Shown piece by piece: positions 21,607 to 33,046 of a stretch of 64,000 nucleotides of DNA. Numbering within the stretch: the first letter of the stretch is position 1; each line of letters starts with the position of its first letter. The position numbers were made by a program, and so were the translations under genes. The notes beneath the pieces were generated by a model that searched no databases, was not told the origin of the DNA, and saw nothing but the letters and a program-made list of their open reading frames with translations. Source of the DNA: Henricia sp. BOLD:AAB3569 (taxonomy: Eukaryota > Echinodermata > Asteroidea > Spinulosida > Echinasteridae); contig JBBELK010000482.1 in the NCBI GenBank assembly GCA_037783545.1, positions 310,001 through 374,000 of the forward strand. The letters are read 5' to 3'.

Positions 21607-22073
21607 AGATAGTGTACATGATTGGTAAACTGTTACAAATAGTTTTATTCCTCTGTGTGATTGAAGATATGCATGACTAAAACCAACCTGAGAAAAAACC
21701 AGCTCCGTACTTCGTCTAACTTTTGTGAAAGCAGTTTAAAAAGGGTTTGCAGTCATTTCGCCCCAAAACCACTTCGCACCCTAATTATTTCGCCCTGAAC
21801 CACGGCCTGTGCACGAAGTGGTTTTGGGGCGAAGTGGCATTTGGGCAAAATTTCACTTGGTCATCATGTTTATATATATATGAGTGTACGGCTGCATCCA
21901 ATTTGCCTGTGGCTGTTAATTGCTTAGCTGTTTCTAATGACTTTCCGATATTGTCCGCCCGTAATAACAGCATAGCAACAGCCAAAGCCACTAATTCGGA
22001 TCCAGCCTTAAAGTTAGGCGTAAATCTGTGAACATTTCTGATTTTCGAGATATACCAATCATCTATACTGCCT
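21607..22073. mobile_element. Family T MITE (copy 2) with foreign interior
   Basis: AGATAGTGTACATGATTGG and CCAATCATCTATACTGCCT form the ends, beside TTAA (21603-21606) and TTAC. The segment at about 21858-22005 is absent from the other family T copies and probably reflects an insertion or replacement. Confidence 0.7.
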
Positions 22074-22141
22074 TTACTAAAGCACCACCCAAAAAATCAG
22101 TCAATGAATTATACGGGTCACCAAAAGACCACATGGATTAC

Positions 22142-22310
22142 TATAGCGCTTTCACAGGGGTCAAAAGGTCACAGGTCACTATTGTCTTCCAGAACGGGAG
22201 AGAACAATATAATAGAGCCACGTGCCACGTGGCTCTAATGTTCTCTCCCATTCTGGAAGACAAGCAATAGTGGCCCGTGACCCTTTGACCCCGAAAATCG
22301 AAAGCGCCCT
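22142..22310. repeat. Near-complete palindrome, about 169 bp
   Basis: The arms meet at GCCACGTGCCACGTGGC near 22217-22233. Both carry GGTCAAA.GGTCAC, CACTATTG.CTTCCAGAA and GAGAGAAC words in mirror order. It is a typical hairpin MITE. Confidence 0.75.
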
Positions 22311-22356
22311 ATTGTCCTTCAAAGTGATTGGTTACTTCTGATGTGTGTTGCTAAGG

Positions 22357-22384
22357 CTTAGCTGGGTCTGTTTAGACCCAGTTA
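22357..22384. repeat. Short hairpin
   Basis: CTGGGTCT and AGACCCAG form a stem around GTTT. A second perfect palindrome, GGAAAACACC/CGGTGTTTTCC, lies at 22599-22619. No function can be assigned. Confidence 0.5.
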
Positions 22385-22739
22385 CATTGGCAAATGATGT
22401 CACACTGAGTCTATTAGAAAGAGTTTGAGCCAAGACTAGCTAAGATTATAAAATTTATCTTGTTTAATGTCTCAAGCTAGAAAAATACACATTCTAAGGT
22501 ACTGTTTAACAGGGTGTTTACATTTTACTAGAAAAACGCAGGAAAACACCTAAAAAACACGTACGACAAAACCCAGAAAACATCAGATAACAATGACCGG
22601 AAAACACCCGGTGTTTTCCAGTAAATAGTATTACCAGATTACTTTTTTTATGCACCCCACACCCATTTTTTGTCCATATAGATGAGTGTTGAAATTTTGA
22701 TACCATATCATGTGTCATAAGTTTCTCGTTATTCTGAAA

Positions 22740-23355
22740 TTTCACGCTTTCAATCCATATGGATATCGTCGAAAAACGATTGATGTTCTGTAAACTAATT
22801 TATACCAGCTGCATACAAAGTAGTGCAGTGATTACACCAACCTTTTTGCTTCCACATCCAAATTGGGGATTATACACATTTCCCGTTTTCTTCCCATGGA
22901 TAGTACTTTAGGGAGGTATTTTATTTGATTGTTAGGTTAAAACAAAATCCATTTTTTTGAGAAATAAATTCTGGTCACACTCTTTTAAAGGCACAGACTC
23001 GTCAGCAATGCGCGCGTGCCAAATTCGTGCCACGAAACACGCATAGCAAAGGCTGCGTATTTCGTAGCATGAATTTGGCGCGCTCGCGTTGCCGCTGAGC
23101 CTCTGCCTTTAAAGGAGCACGACTAGATTTTTTAAGAAAGTGGATTTCGTTGCAACCTATAAACAATCATATAAAATACATCCCCAAAACACCATCCCTG
23201 GGAAGAAAACAGGAACTTTGCAATATCCAATTGTGGAAGCAAAAAGGTTGGTGTAATTACTGCACAACTTTCGGATAAATTAGTTTACTAAACTTCGGTG
23301 GATTTTTGATGATATCTCCGGAAATATACCGATTGAGATTGAGAAATTTTAGAAT
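22740..23355. repeat. Large foldback split by a family G hairpin
   Basis: 22740-22985 and 23113-23355 are inverted copies, sharing GATATC..CGAAAA, TAAACTAATTT, ACACCAACCTTTTTGCTTCC and AATCCA. Between them lies a family G element (22989-23108). The ends nearest the insert (CTGGTCACACTC / GGAGCACGACTAG) match the termini of the TTAA element at 27058-27620, so the arms look like two ends of that family placed back to back. Confidence 0.65.
22989..23108. mobile_element. TTAA hairpin MITE, family G (copy 3, shortened)
   Basis: AGGCACAGACTCGTCAGCAA and its mirror are flanked by TTAA (22985-22988 and 23109-23112). It is 120 bp rather than 132, having lost the central GGAGCT half-palindromes. Confidence 0.82.
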
Positions 23356-23357
23356 GG

Positions 23358-23508
23358 TATAGACCGTATCGAATAGCTGCCATCTTGTGGGGCACCCTTT
23401 TGTTACTTAAACTGTTCAACAATGTAAGCACAATATGTGCAACCATGCAAATCCTCAAGGAACAAAGAAACTGCCCCACGAAATGGCGGCTATTCGATAC
23501 GGTCTATA
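23358..23508. mobile_element. MITE with TATAGACCGTATCGAATAGC termini
   Basis: The perfect outer ends TATAGACCGTATCGAATAGC mirror each other, followed by GCCAT and GTGGGGCA on both sides. A truncated relative is at about 6785-6880. Confidence 0.75.
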
Positions 23509-23527
23509 TGAGAAAAATATGACACAT

Positions 23528-23592
23528 TATTATTACTTCTGCACTGTCGCTCGCAAGCGTGAGGAAACCTATGAGAAGACGATGAATTAGAA
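23528..23592 (-). repeat. Family S SINE, 3' tail fragment
   Basis: The words GCACTGTCGCTCGCAAGCG, GAGGAAACC and GATGAATTAGAAA match the tail halves of the SINEs at 13002-13335 and 31181-31531. The tRNA-like head is missing. Confidence 0.65.
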
Positions 23593-23798
23593 ACTTTGAT
23601 ATGGTATCAATATCTTAACACCCATGGGGGGAAATGGGATGCTGAAAAATATGGATCTGGTCATCACGCTCGTTTAGAGTAAGAGCTACCGACATTATTT
23701 CTGAAATTAGGTACAAACAGTTTTCTTTATTCATCGCATACAGACTGGTTCCCATACCTCATATTCCACATATGACGAACACAAATATGAGGACAGGT

Positions 23799-24079
23799 AT
23801 TATGTTGTTGTTGTATATTTTTATGGCATCTTCGGCAACTAAGGCCCTTTATGCCATCAACTATACGGTTTTAGCTTTAACTATACTATATTATCAACTT
23901 GAGAAGGAGTTGCAGTTTTAGAAGTGGGAGGAAAACCCCCAGAGAAATGCCCCAGGGGAAAACCCACGCGGTCAAGTAGGGACTGCAAACCCAATCCACA
24001 TACACGCCCCAGATTCGAACCCGGGACGCCAGAGGTGAAAGGCGAGGAAAGAACCCGTACGCCAACCCGACTGCCCACC
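23799..24079 (-). repeat. tRNA-derived SINE with 11-bp TSD, copy A only
   Basis: On the minus strand the head reads GGTGGGCAGTCGGGTTGGCG (A-box region), with B box CCGGGTTCGAATCTGG. A body rich in GGGTTTTCC and GGGGCATTTCTC words follows, then a short T/A-rich tail. TGAGGACAGGT flanks it at 23788-23798 and 24080-24090. Copy B has a single diverged TGATGACCGGT at that place, so it is the empty site. Confidence 0.88.
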
Positions 24080-24803
24080 TGAGGACAGGTAGACTACCCG
24101 TCACGTCTTAAATAGCTAACATGACGTCATGCATCTATTTCTAGAAGCGCACTTGGTTGCAGCTCATAGCAACAGTTAATTTTTAAAGCATGCTGTGCGT
24201 AACCACAGCCACTATATATATATATAACAATTAAGTCTAGTAGTAGTCTTTTGGTCCACTTCAGATGGTGGCGAAGACATTTTTCTGCCCCGATAATAAT
24301 ACGAATAATAAAACAACACACCAAAGAATGATCAAAATTGGTTAAAATATCGCATAGCTGTAGCTCGTACCTTGAAGTAGACTGGTTCCCGTCCACATAT
24401 TCCACATAGGAGAATATAGGGACAGGTAAAGTGCGCTTCATCTTGATCTGTGATTGGTCGTCTTTGCGCGTGTGCATTGTGTGTTTTATATTTAAAAATT
24501 GGCGAAGCCCTTTGCTTTAGGCAATGTACTTTATTTGCATTTGGATATGTTCGACACGCACGGCCGGGTTACAAATGTCATAGCAAAATGCACGCACTTA
24601 CTTTAAAAAAATAAATAACAATAACCACATGACCGGGCAGAATTCTGCCTGTCATTGCTGCCCTTTACCGACCCCCATATTTTCGCAATACGCGATGGGA
24701 TCGGGAACCAATCTAACCTTAAAGCCACCATGGCTCGCTAGCTGCTTTCTATTAATTAAATTCCTACGAATTAAAACCCCCACTCGTACCCCAACCCCCA
24801 CCA

Positions 24804-24955
24804 GAAAGAATTGGGAAGTTGATCATATGAGACATATGAAAAATGTCTAAGTGTTTCCTCACAAAACCTTAATTTTTTACATTTTGTTTCCATCAAATCG
24901 GCACTTTCCAATGCTAGATGAGTCATTTTAAAGGAAAAAGAATCAACTTCCCAAC
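24804..24955. repeat. Family Q repeat (copy 3), shared by both duplicates
   Basis: GAATTGGGAAGTTGATCATA and AATCAACTTCCCAACTC are the ends. The counterpart in copy B is at 53708-53865. It is followed by a C/A-rich tract (CACCCC, CCCTATCAC words, 24970-25110) that is also shared but rearranged in B. Confidence 0.65.
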
Positions 24956-25261
24956 TCTAACACACAGGGATCTATACCACCACCCTTCCCTATCACCCCA
25001 TCACACCCCACCCTATCACCTCGCACCCAAACCGCAACCCTAATACCTCCACCCCACCACCCCTACCCTAATTCATGCTCCCACACCATCATCCCCAAAC
25101 CCAGCACTATATATGACAAAGGGAGTCCCAAAACGCACCTATACATGTACCTCAACACTCTTCCCTCTAAACGCACCAACTTCTCATAAAACCTGAAAGG
25201 AATTCCTTTAAAATTCCTTGGATGTTTGAGGCACAATGGCGCTGCATTTGCCAACCCCAAA

Positions 25262-25374
25262 CACTTTAACAAAAGACTTTAACAAAAGACTTTAACAAAA
25301 GACTTTAACAAAAGACTTTAACAAAAGACTTTAACAAAATACTTTAACAAAAGACTTTAACAAAAGACTTTAAC
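25262..25374. repeat. 13-bp tandem repeat (ACTTTAACAAAAG)n
   Basis: About eight to nine units are present, one carrying AAAT instead of AAAG. The matching site in copy B (about 54115-54145) has only two to three units, so the array expanded in A or contracted in B. Confidence 0.9.
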
Positions 25375-25790
25375 GTTTTGAGCGGGCGGACAGGCGGAAT
25401 TTGGTATTACATAGGCTCGCCCCTGCTTCGCAGCTCGCCAAAAATTAAGTTTTAAAATGCATAGATTTGAAGAGAATGTATACATTTTAAAACGCAACAG
25501 TCTGCTTTCTTATACAAAAGACACTACATTAAAAAGCTATAAAAGACCCTTGCACCAAGCTCATTTAAAGAGCGTGTTCAGATTTTTCCGGAAAATGGAT
25601 TTCGTTTTAACCTGGGAATCATATAAAACAACTTCCCAAAAATACTGTCAATGGGAAGAAAACAGGTAATTTAAATTCTCCAATTTAGAGAAGAAGCAAA
25701 AAGGTTGGTGTAATTACTGCACTGCCTTATGGAACCAGCACTTGTAAAAACATGCATGTGCACAAGCATTTTTAATAAGTACATTCTCAA

Positions 25791-25885
25791 TTATGACTGG
25801 GCAACTGTAAGAACCATTTGTTTTTCAGTCAAGACCGCAGGACGGATGTCGAGTTCTGGTTTTCCTCCAATACCAAGATACTTCT
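25791..25885 (-). CDS. Copy A exon 8 (C-terminal exon)
   Basis: The acceptor TTTCTTTGCAG precedes AG, which completes the Lys codon split from exon 7. The exon reads KYLGIGGKPELDIRPAV, LTEKQMVLTVAQS and TAA (25791-25793). Copy B reads MYLGIGELKGPGVRTAV, LTGTKTVLTIVQSD. The pattern YLGIG....AVLT....VLT looks like the last two or three strands of a beta-trefoil. Confidence 0.75.
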
Positions 25886-25937
25886 CTGCAAAGAAACACA
25901 CAAAATAATTGTGTACGTCTTACTTCTAATCTATATA

Positions 25938-26182
25938 GAGTACCATTTTGCCCCAAATCACTTCGTCTAAACACTACATCGCCCAAATGCTACTTCGCCC
26001 CAAAACCACAGAAGTAGTTCTGGGGTGAAATGACTGCAAACCCTTTTTTGACTGTTTTCTCAAATGCTAGACGAAGTACGGAGCTGGTTTTTGCCCAGGT
26101 TGGTTTTAATCATGCATATCTTCAATCACACAGGGGGATAAAACTATTTGTAACGGTTTACCAATCATGTATACTATCTTCA
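25938..26182. mobile_element. Family T MITE fragment (copy 3)
   Basis: It keeps CGCCCCAAAACCAC-type words and the right end ACCAATCATGTATACTATCT but lacks the left terminus. It lies just upstream of exon 8, in intron 7, and is absent from the corresponding place in copy B. Confidence 0.65.
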
Positions 26183-26685
26183 AACTACATGCTATAGATT
26201 GTCAACACATGTCCGCAAGAGACGGGCTGTATGTGCATTGAGCATGTGCGACAATACACCTGCAGTCGTCAATGCTCAAGACTAATTGTGTTTCCCGATG
26301 ACTTTTGCAATTTTTCTTCAGTTAAAAATCCAAATGTAGCGAAATATAGCTCTAATCTTTCCACCCTCTAGGTGTTATGCGGTTACTAAATATACGATAT
26401 TGTCAGGAAATAAACTCAAGAAAACTCATGTTTACTCAGAAAAACGGCTGTTCTGTCGAGTTTACTCAAAAACAATAATTTTATACCACATATGACCCTA
26501 TTTTGCAACTGATCCAATAAACGACGGCTTACAGTTAAGTCTAGATTCCATTGAAACATAAATATTATTGAACTACAAATTGACAAAAACTTGATGTTGT
26601 GCATAAACACATGTGCCTGTAGCATATTTTTTTTTTAAATATTGGTGGGAATTTTCTCTAATGAATCTGGATTTGCATAACTTAC

Positions 26686-26884
26686 TTGTGGCATTGACAC
26701 TCTCCAGGCTGACATAGGCGCTGACAGAGGCGCTGACAGAGGCGCTGACAGAGGCGCCGACAGAGGCCCCGACAGAGGCACCGACAGAGGCGCTGACAGA
26801 TTCGTCAAGTTTCTTTTCATACCAGAATCTGGGATTGGTGGTAGGGATCAGCTTCTCCCATTCTACCATGTAGTCCGGCATGTC
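26686..26884 (-). CDS. Copy A exon 7 with coding minisatellite
   Basis: Acceptor TTTATTGCAAG, donor GTAAGT; phase 0 in, phase 1 out. It encodes DMPDYMVEWEKLIPTTNPRF, WYEKKLDES, then a run of four-residue units (SVSA/SVGA), then SLESVNAT. The run comes from a 12-bp tandem repeat, GACAGAGGCGCT on the plus strand, in about seven to eight units. Copy B has no array, only a short TSAGDASVGNY linker between the same flanks, so this is a young in-frame expansion in a predicted loop. Confidence 0.78.
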
Positions 26885-27057
26885 CTTGCAATAAAGATCA
26901 ACATCGTTTAGAAATGCTCAAGTACCTGTTAACCCATTATTAACTATTACAATTGTATTACATTGTAATACATTGTATTTATTTGCTGAAGAATCAATAA
27001 AAGCATAGAGTGCTGGGGCGGTTAGGGCAATATAGGGTGCAGTGACAAAACGTTTAA

Positions 27058-27620
27058 AGGAGTGTGACCAGATCACTTTTTTTTACCCATAACTCCCTGG
27101 GACTTACCTTATGGGTCATGAGATTTTTATATCGTAACATCCGTTATATTTTTCTGATTACGAAACTGAAACTCCCGCGCTTCTAGGCCGCATATTTCCG
27201 AGGATATCGTCGAAAATCCACCGATTATTTGTAAACTAATTTTCCAGTATCAACGGCCCGGTTTCGTCCATAATGCGATTTCGATTTACATGACTAGCGC
27301 CCTCAATCATCAGAATACGAATTTATCTTATTGATACAAATAACGTACACATTTTCAGTTCAGTTGATCACTTTTATTGAAATAAATAATTTATTTTGTC
27401 TATAAACTTTTTTATAAATGTAAGATTTATAAGTGTCATTTTGTAAGTGTCATGCAAAGTTTATCCGCTGAAAGCCGACTCGATAGTTTTGTTCAATTTT
27501 TTACTGGAAATCGCGAATGTTTTCGGGTTTTTGGGACATGGGAGGTGTGTATGGGAGTTACTTGATAATATTGGTAAGTTACATCAAAAACTATTTTCCA
27601 GAAACTCTGGTCACGCTCCT
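27058..27620. mobile_element. TTAA-flanked TIR element, copy A only
   Basis: AGGAGTGTGACCAGA and TCTGGTCACGCTCCT are the ends, with TTAA at 27054-27057 and 27621-27624. Copy B has one TTAA (GACAAAATGGTTAACTCA) and no element, which proves insertion at TTAA after duplication. It separates two related AATCAATAAAAG-containing segments that also exist in B. Confidence 0.88.
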
Positions 27621-27982
27621 TTAACTCATTAGCAAAATGTATTACATTGCAATACGTTGTATTTATTCACTAAAAAATCAATAAAAGTATGGATTGTTGG
27701 GGCGGTACAGTGACTGAAGGGTTAAGTCTATAGCCTTGTTCAAGGCTGTGAGTTTGTCTCACTGTGCCGGTGATGGACAAGCCGTGGAGAAAGGTCCAAG
27801 AAAAACCCGGCCAAGCAGCAACCCTGCGCAGCGAACACTGCTCAACAGTGAACAGAATAATTCCTGGAATCTCTTGGTCTGTGTCTGAAGCACAGCATTG
27901 TTCCAAGTGCACACGGCTCGGTTATGTGTTTCTTTATATTTGTATCAGATTTCCTTGGGCCTTTTTCTGCGACTTGGCAATT

Positions 27983-28226
27983 AGCCTTTTTGAAGTATGG
28001 CGGACACAATAGGAGGGCGCACTTTGCAGTGGGTATAAAATCGACTAAAATGCAAAATAACTCAGTTTTTCACTTTACACTTATTTATTTTATTGATAAT
28101 TCTGTCTATGTATTATAATTACAACATGTAAATCAAGTTTTTGGAAAGAAATACAATTTATAAAAAAATTCATACCCAAATGAAATTGCGCCCTCTCCTT
28201 TTGTTCCGCCATACTTCTAAAAGGCT
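27983..28226. mobile_element. TIR element of 244 bp, copy A only
   Basis: AGCCTTTTTGAAGTATGGCG and its mirror GCCATACTTCTAAAAGGCT are the ends, followed by inverted GAGGGCGC. AATT flanks both sides. Copy B reads straight through (CTTGGCCATTGCCGG). A 4-bp AATT or 2-bp TSD cannot be separated because the flank is palindromic. Confidence 0.82.
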
Positions 28227-28919
28227 AATTGCCGGCACGGTAAGACAAGCACACAGCCTTGGAAAAGGCTAGTTCTTCAGGCATCCGCGCGCGCGACGAG
28301 AGAAATGTACGTTGCGTGCCCGAGAAAAGACTGGCGCCCATGAAACCCAGTTCTGTACTTGTTAAAGCCTGGGGCACGCAAGAACTGTCTGCTGAGCAAA
28401 AACAAAACAAAAATCATTTGTTTGCTCAGCATGAAGCTTGCCATATGTAGCAAATTTTTCCTTTTTTTCCTGTCTTGCGAGGTTAAAAATCTCACCGTGT
28501 GCGGGCAACCTGAGCTACGTGTCGAACCATTAAATGTAACTAGCCAATGAAAACACATATCCATATCCCATTTTCAAATGATATTTTCCAAAGTCACAGA
28601 CACTTTTGCTGGTCGCCTTCTTGAAATCAAGCGAATTGGCTTTTCGCTCCGCAAGGAGAAAACGCAGCAAAAACTGACCACAATCAGTTACAAATTATTT
28701 TTTGCCCTCATGTGCAGGCTTTATTAGGGTGGATTTACACGTGTATTTGACGTGCCTCGTTTTGAATAAAAGCAGTGTGGAGGGAGTTTGGAGTGAAACG
28801 ACGCACCAAATATAGCACATAATTAACTTGGTTAGAAATTCTCTCCATATTTTTTTCTCAAAACAACGCACGTCGCATTTACACACGAAAAGGCTCAGTA
28901 AGAATCCGTGCACCCTTAA
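28227..28919. other. Intronic DNA conserved between A and B
   Basis: Intron 6 of the PDZ gene continues here. It is collinear with about 56180-56890 and without a recognisable element or exon. Short frames in it carry indels between copies. Confidence 0.4.
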
Positions 28920-29054
28920 AGGCACAGGCTCGTCGGCAATGCGCGCGCGTGCCAAATTCTTACCACGAAATATGCATCTTCGTAGCAAAGGCATGGAGCT
29001 GCGTGATTTGTAGCACGAATTTGGCGCGCGCGCATTGCTGACAAGCCTGTGTCT
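28920..29054. mobile_element. TTAA hairpin MITE, family G (copy 4), shared by A and B
   Basis: AGGCACAGGCTCGTCGGCAA and its mirror are flanked by TTAA (28916-28919 and 29055-29058). The orthologous position in copy B (56894-57028) is also occupied, so this insertion predates the duplication. Confidence 0.86.
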
Positions 29055-29126
29055 TTAACAAGCTACAAGTAAATTTGTTTATAAAGTTTCTATCGACGTC
29101 AAAAGCTGATAAAACTGATAAAAAGG

Positions 29127-29421
29127 TCTTTCACGAGTTACAAACTTTAACGTTCCTTTCTAATAGAAATAAGTTGAAGTAATTTTGACGCGGTATGCAC
29201 TATATACAAAGTGTATTTCTCGAGGACACACTAAAACAATCATAGCGTGCTTGGGCGGGACTCGAACCAACGACCTTCTGCATACTAGACAGACGTCTTA
29301 ACTACTCGACCATCTAGCATGCCAATTGTGAATGGCGGGTTTGATGGTCCTACAGGGGCGACTAATTTACATGAAACACACTTGGTATATAGTGCATACC
29401 GTGTCGTGAATGGGCAAAATT
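29127..29421. mobile_element. TIR element enclosing a tRNA-like core, copy A only
   Basis: Inverted GGTATGCACTATATAC.AAGTG motifs (about 29191 and 29375-29400) bracket a minus-strand tRNA-like sequence (29238-29320: GGTCGAGTAGTTAAGACG A box, GTTGGTTCGAGTCCC B box, anticodon-arm loop CTAGTAT). Copy B runs directly from ACTGATAAAAA to ATTACTTGCAC. The tRNA-like part matches the SINE at 5738-5945. Confidence 0.75.
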
Positions 29422-29493
29422 ACTTGCATTTAATGTCGTTTGGACCGATGCAATATCGGACGCAATAATTCCTAACTTTGAAAATGGACTTAC

Positions 29494-29582
29494 CATTAAT
29501 TCTAATTTGTCTTTCGAGGCTGGAGTAGTTTTATCACCTGGTAAGGTAGGGGGTGTCGGGTCTTTATGCGGCTCGAGGTTTT
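29494..29582 (-). CDS. Copy A exon 6
   Basis: The donor GTAAGT after ..SKDKLELM is identical in copy B. The exon encodes a proline/threonine-rich linker (NLEPHKDPTPPTLP, GDKTTPASKDKLELM). In A the acceptor is TTTAG two bases upstream of the copy B acceptor (CAG changed to GAA), so a different phase is needed to keep this frame. The frame is supported by its in-phase join to exon 7. Confidence 0.6.
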
Positions 29583-30224
29583 CTAAAGAGTATACAACCA
29601 CTTGGCCCTTCGATTTAGGGTATCTACCGGTATAGTAGTACTTGTGAAAAGAGGCTAAAATGAGATAAAATGGTTTGGGGTCATTTAATTATACCCAAAT
29701 TATTTTAATGCAAAAAAAAATATATATATATTGTGAACAGCGAATACAAATTTCACAAGGAATGATAATTGCAGCGATGCCTCGCAGTAATAAAGGGCAC
29801 CGCTATTTTTTACAAATACTGGGCAAGTAATTACGTTTTTGCAGACAATTTTTGTTATGTATTGCCATAAGAATGTCCGAAGGACTTGTACATAAAGACA
29901 TTATTCATATTCACTTTTCTGTTCAGTGGGTAATATTTCTTGGTCTTTGCATTAAAATAATTCACAAGTTTCTCTCTTTGGTGAGCACAAGGTCTTTTGT
30001 TTCTTTGGTATAATTCCCCTCTAAGTATGGCGAGGTTGTAACAAAAAAAAATGCGTTTCCTGTGTAATTTTTTTCTATAAACTTCTAATTGTATTAATTA
30101 AATTGCATGTTTTAAGAAATAAAGAAGAAATGTACATGTATACCAACATTTAAATAAGTGTCCGTATTCTCAAACAGTGTCTGTGTTCTCGAATGTTCTC
30201 GAACCGGGAGAAATACGGCATTTG

Positions 30225-30340
30225 TCGGGAGGAGGAGGGGGGAGGAGGGGGGAGGAGGAGGAGGAGGAGGAGGAGGAGGAGGGGGAGGGGGAGGGGGAGG
30301 ACGGGGTGGAGGTGGCACAAGGGGGAAGGGGGTTGGCGGT
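30225..30340. repeat. GGA-rich purine tract
   Basis: (GGAGGA)n and (GGGGGA)n runs on the plus strand. It lies in the intron between exons 5 and 6. The poly-Arg, poly-Gly and poly-Pro frames here are artefacts. Copy B has a much shorter G-rich site at 58010-58030. Confidence 0.85.
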
Positions 30341-31180
30341 GTACATGTAGCATTGGTATAAGTTGTGTTAATTATTTTTGTACATACTGAACATGTACTT
30401 GTCTATTCAAATGCATAGTTCCGAGATTGCCCAATTAACCCCGCCCCCTTGGATATTGTTGCTACGCCTCACACGCTATCGTCAAAATGGCTACACACAC
30501 TGCACAAACCAATGCAACTTCCAACGGAAAGCACAGATTAATTGGAGAAAACTCAAAGGTATTCATGTTTCAGGGTCGACAGTTATCTTAGAACACACTG
30601 AGTAAAGGGCCAGTAATACAGGGATGTCTTATACCATGGAATACGTGCTTTCTTACCTTTAAACAGCGGAACACCGCATACAACGTTTTGGCAGAAAATC
30701 GCGTAATGTTGTTTGTGAGGCAATGCACTTTGACCTATGTGAGCGCTGTCTGCTAGCTCTGTTGTGATTGGTCGGCGGGTTCGGTTGATGGACAGGCCAG
30801 AACTATGCATTGTTGTTGCATTGGATATGATATAGTGGCCTGCTGAAATATCTCACCATTTACGAGATTCCATTCTTGTTTTGCCTAGTCTAAATGTTCA
30901 ACACTGTCAAGACATTTGTGACCTGTCGCGACAAAATTAGCAAAAGTCCGCTATTTCCTATAACAACGGTTCAAAGTCAAAAATTAAACAAGAGGTAAAT
31001 TTCAGGGTTTTGTAATATTTGGAAAGAGTAACTCTTATCCAACAATAAAAAACATTTTCAGACCAATTTTGACTTTATTCGTGCCTTGTAAGAAATTTTG
31101 TTTGAAGATTTGTAAGATTTGTTTGAACACTATACCACTTCTCCAAGCTGTGTTGCGTTGGGGGAATAGTTTTACCTTAT

Positions 31181-31531
31181 TATTATTTCTTTCTGGTATT
31201 CATACCAAGGATTCCTCAATAGTGCTCATTGCACTGTCACTCGCAAGCGTGAGGAAACCCATGAAGAATTAGAATTAGAAATGGCCAGAGACACCGGGGA
31301 TGATCCCCCTTGCTCTTCACGAAAGAATGCTCTGGGATCTTTAGAGTGCGTTTCCATTACCTAACACACTGGACCAACGGCTTTACATCCCTTCCGAAGG
31401 ATGGAGCAAGTGTGGTTGAGTGCCTTGCCCAAGGGCACAGGTACCGTAGCCGTGGGGAGGTTCGAACCTGCAACCCCAAGTTTTCACCTATGATTGCGAG
31501 TCAATGACCTAAACCGCTCGGCCACGGTACT
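31181..31531 (-). repeat. tRNA-Ser-derived SINE, family S (copy 2), copy A only
   Basis: It has the same structure as 13002-13335 with a better preserved B box (GGTTCGAAC on the minus strand). It is flanked by CCTTAT (31175-31180 and 31532-31537). Copy B carries one TTACCTTATGTG and no SINE, so it inserted after duplication. Confidence 0.88.
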
Positions 31532-31874
31532 CCTTATGTGTTTATACCATTGGAAAACTCGTTCTGCAGAATTCAATCATACCAATATCCAATTTTGGAA
31601 AATTCCGACCTTTAGCTAATTCTGTGGTGACAGGTCACATTTTAATGGGTCTATATTTTGTTACAAAATAATGTAGGTTATTTTACTGCAGTGGGAAATA
31701 TTTTCTTTATGAATACAACATTGACGGACGTTTATGGACTGGAATGAGACATAGTTTTGGAGATGGCATGTTGCAAAAGGTGACTCAACTTCCGTTGAGA
31801 ACTAATAAAAGGTATCAAACTTATTTTGTAAACTTGATCTCGTAGCATAACATCTAGAGGGGAACAAAGTGTAC

Positions 31875-32143
31875 CAGGATCCCATCATTAGGGGAAAATA
31901 GCCAAACAAAATCAAGAACCGAGGAATTAGGCCCATGTATCAAACCGTAAACTGACTCACATTTCTCCACATAGTATGACGCCTGAAAGACTAGTTTTCC
32001 TTTTTCGATGGCCAGATAAAACTGCTTTTTTTCCTCGCTGACAAAAATGTCATAGTTATTGACAGATTTTCGTATAAATACAAAATTGCGTTTGTCCGTG
32101 TCACTTTCCCACGTCTGGTTCACGTGGACTACTGGGACCCCGT
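31875..32143 (-). CDS. Copy A exon 5 (beta-rich exon)
   Basis: A long pyrimidine tract and TTTTTGCAG precede ACGGGGTCC, giving Asp across the phase-1 junction. The exon encodes GVPVVHVNQTWESDT, FVFIRKSVNNYDIFVSEEK, QFYLAIEKGKLVFQASYY and VYGLIHGPNSSVLDFVWLF. The proposed donor is CTG|GTACAC at 31874. If unspliced, the frame ends at TAG (31854-31856) after ..ILVHFVPL. Relative to copy B the exon has in-frame length differences and one 8-bp difference just before the donor. Repeats of the type FYLAIEKGKLVF fit a beta-trefoil. Confidence 0.72.
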
Positions 32144-33046
32144 CTGCAAAAAGCATGAACAAAAAGGGAAGTCGGAAAAGTTTCAGGAAAATGAGCAAAT
32201 CCGCCTTGATATTGTTGAAATTTGTTTCAACGTATATTCAATTTCTTAATTAGTAAGATGAATATTAATGGCGAACTGTAGAAATTACCAATCAGATTTT
32301 CAAGATTTTGTTTTCTCAGAATCGCCTTTATTAATTTCTTAAAGAAAGTACCATCTTGAACAGAAATTTAATTCATGTGCTGCTTGTTACCATTGCTATC
32401 GACACTTTAAGTAAGTTTTATTTCTTCTGATTGTCAACTCATGAAGTAAAATTTTGGGTCATTAAAAATGTTACAATGAGCCTTTGAAGGCCCACTGTAT
32501 CATTTGCAATGACGCCAAAAGTTAATTAACGAGTTGACAGGGAAACCTTCCTCAAAGTAAAGATTGAATTGTAACAACTATCCCATGAATTGTTTCCGCC
32601 CGAGATGATATAATTTTACCAGAAAATAGTCCATGAAGATGAAATTATTTAGATCGTTTGCAAACAATTTACTTCTCATCTGGGCGTTCCGAAATGGGCG
32701 CTGTGTACTGCGTGTATATTATAAGCTGTTCCAACGCGATGAATTTTTCAATGCATCGCGTGGGTCCCGCACACACGCGCGCATACAGTATGACGCTTGC
32801 CACAGAGTGCATGACGCGAGCCACAGAGTACGCGCTGACTGAGAACAAATATTTGAAACCCCCCGCCAAGACCAGCAAAACGCATATGAATTTTCATGTT
32901 TTTGGAAAACGTACGTGGTACATTTTGACAGAGTTGAAATTTCTTCGGATGAGTTTGTTGATGTCCTTTTTCTTTTGATTTATAATGGTTTTATTCCCAG
33001 AATTGCTAAAAAACAGATCATCTATAGTATAGGGCCTTTAAATTAA

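Noticed and set aside
29238..29320. Independent SINE insertion in intron 6
   Set aside because: The tRNA-like segment lies inside mirrored termini that are absent as a whole from copy B, so it is annotated as part of one composite element.
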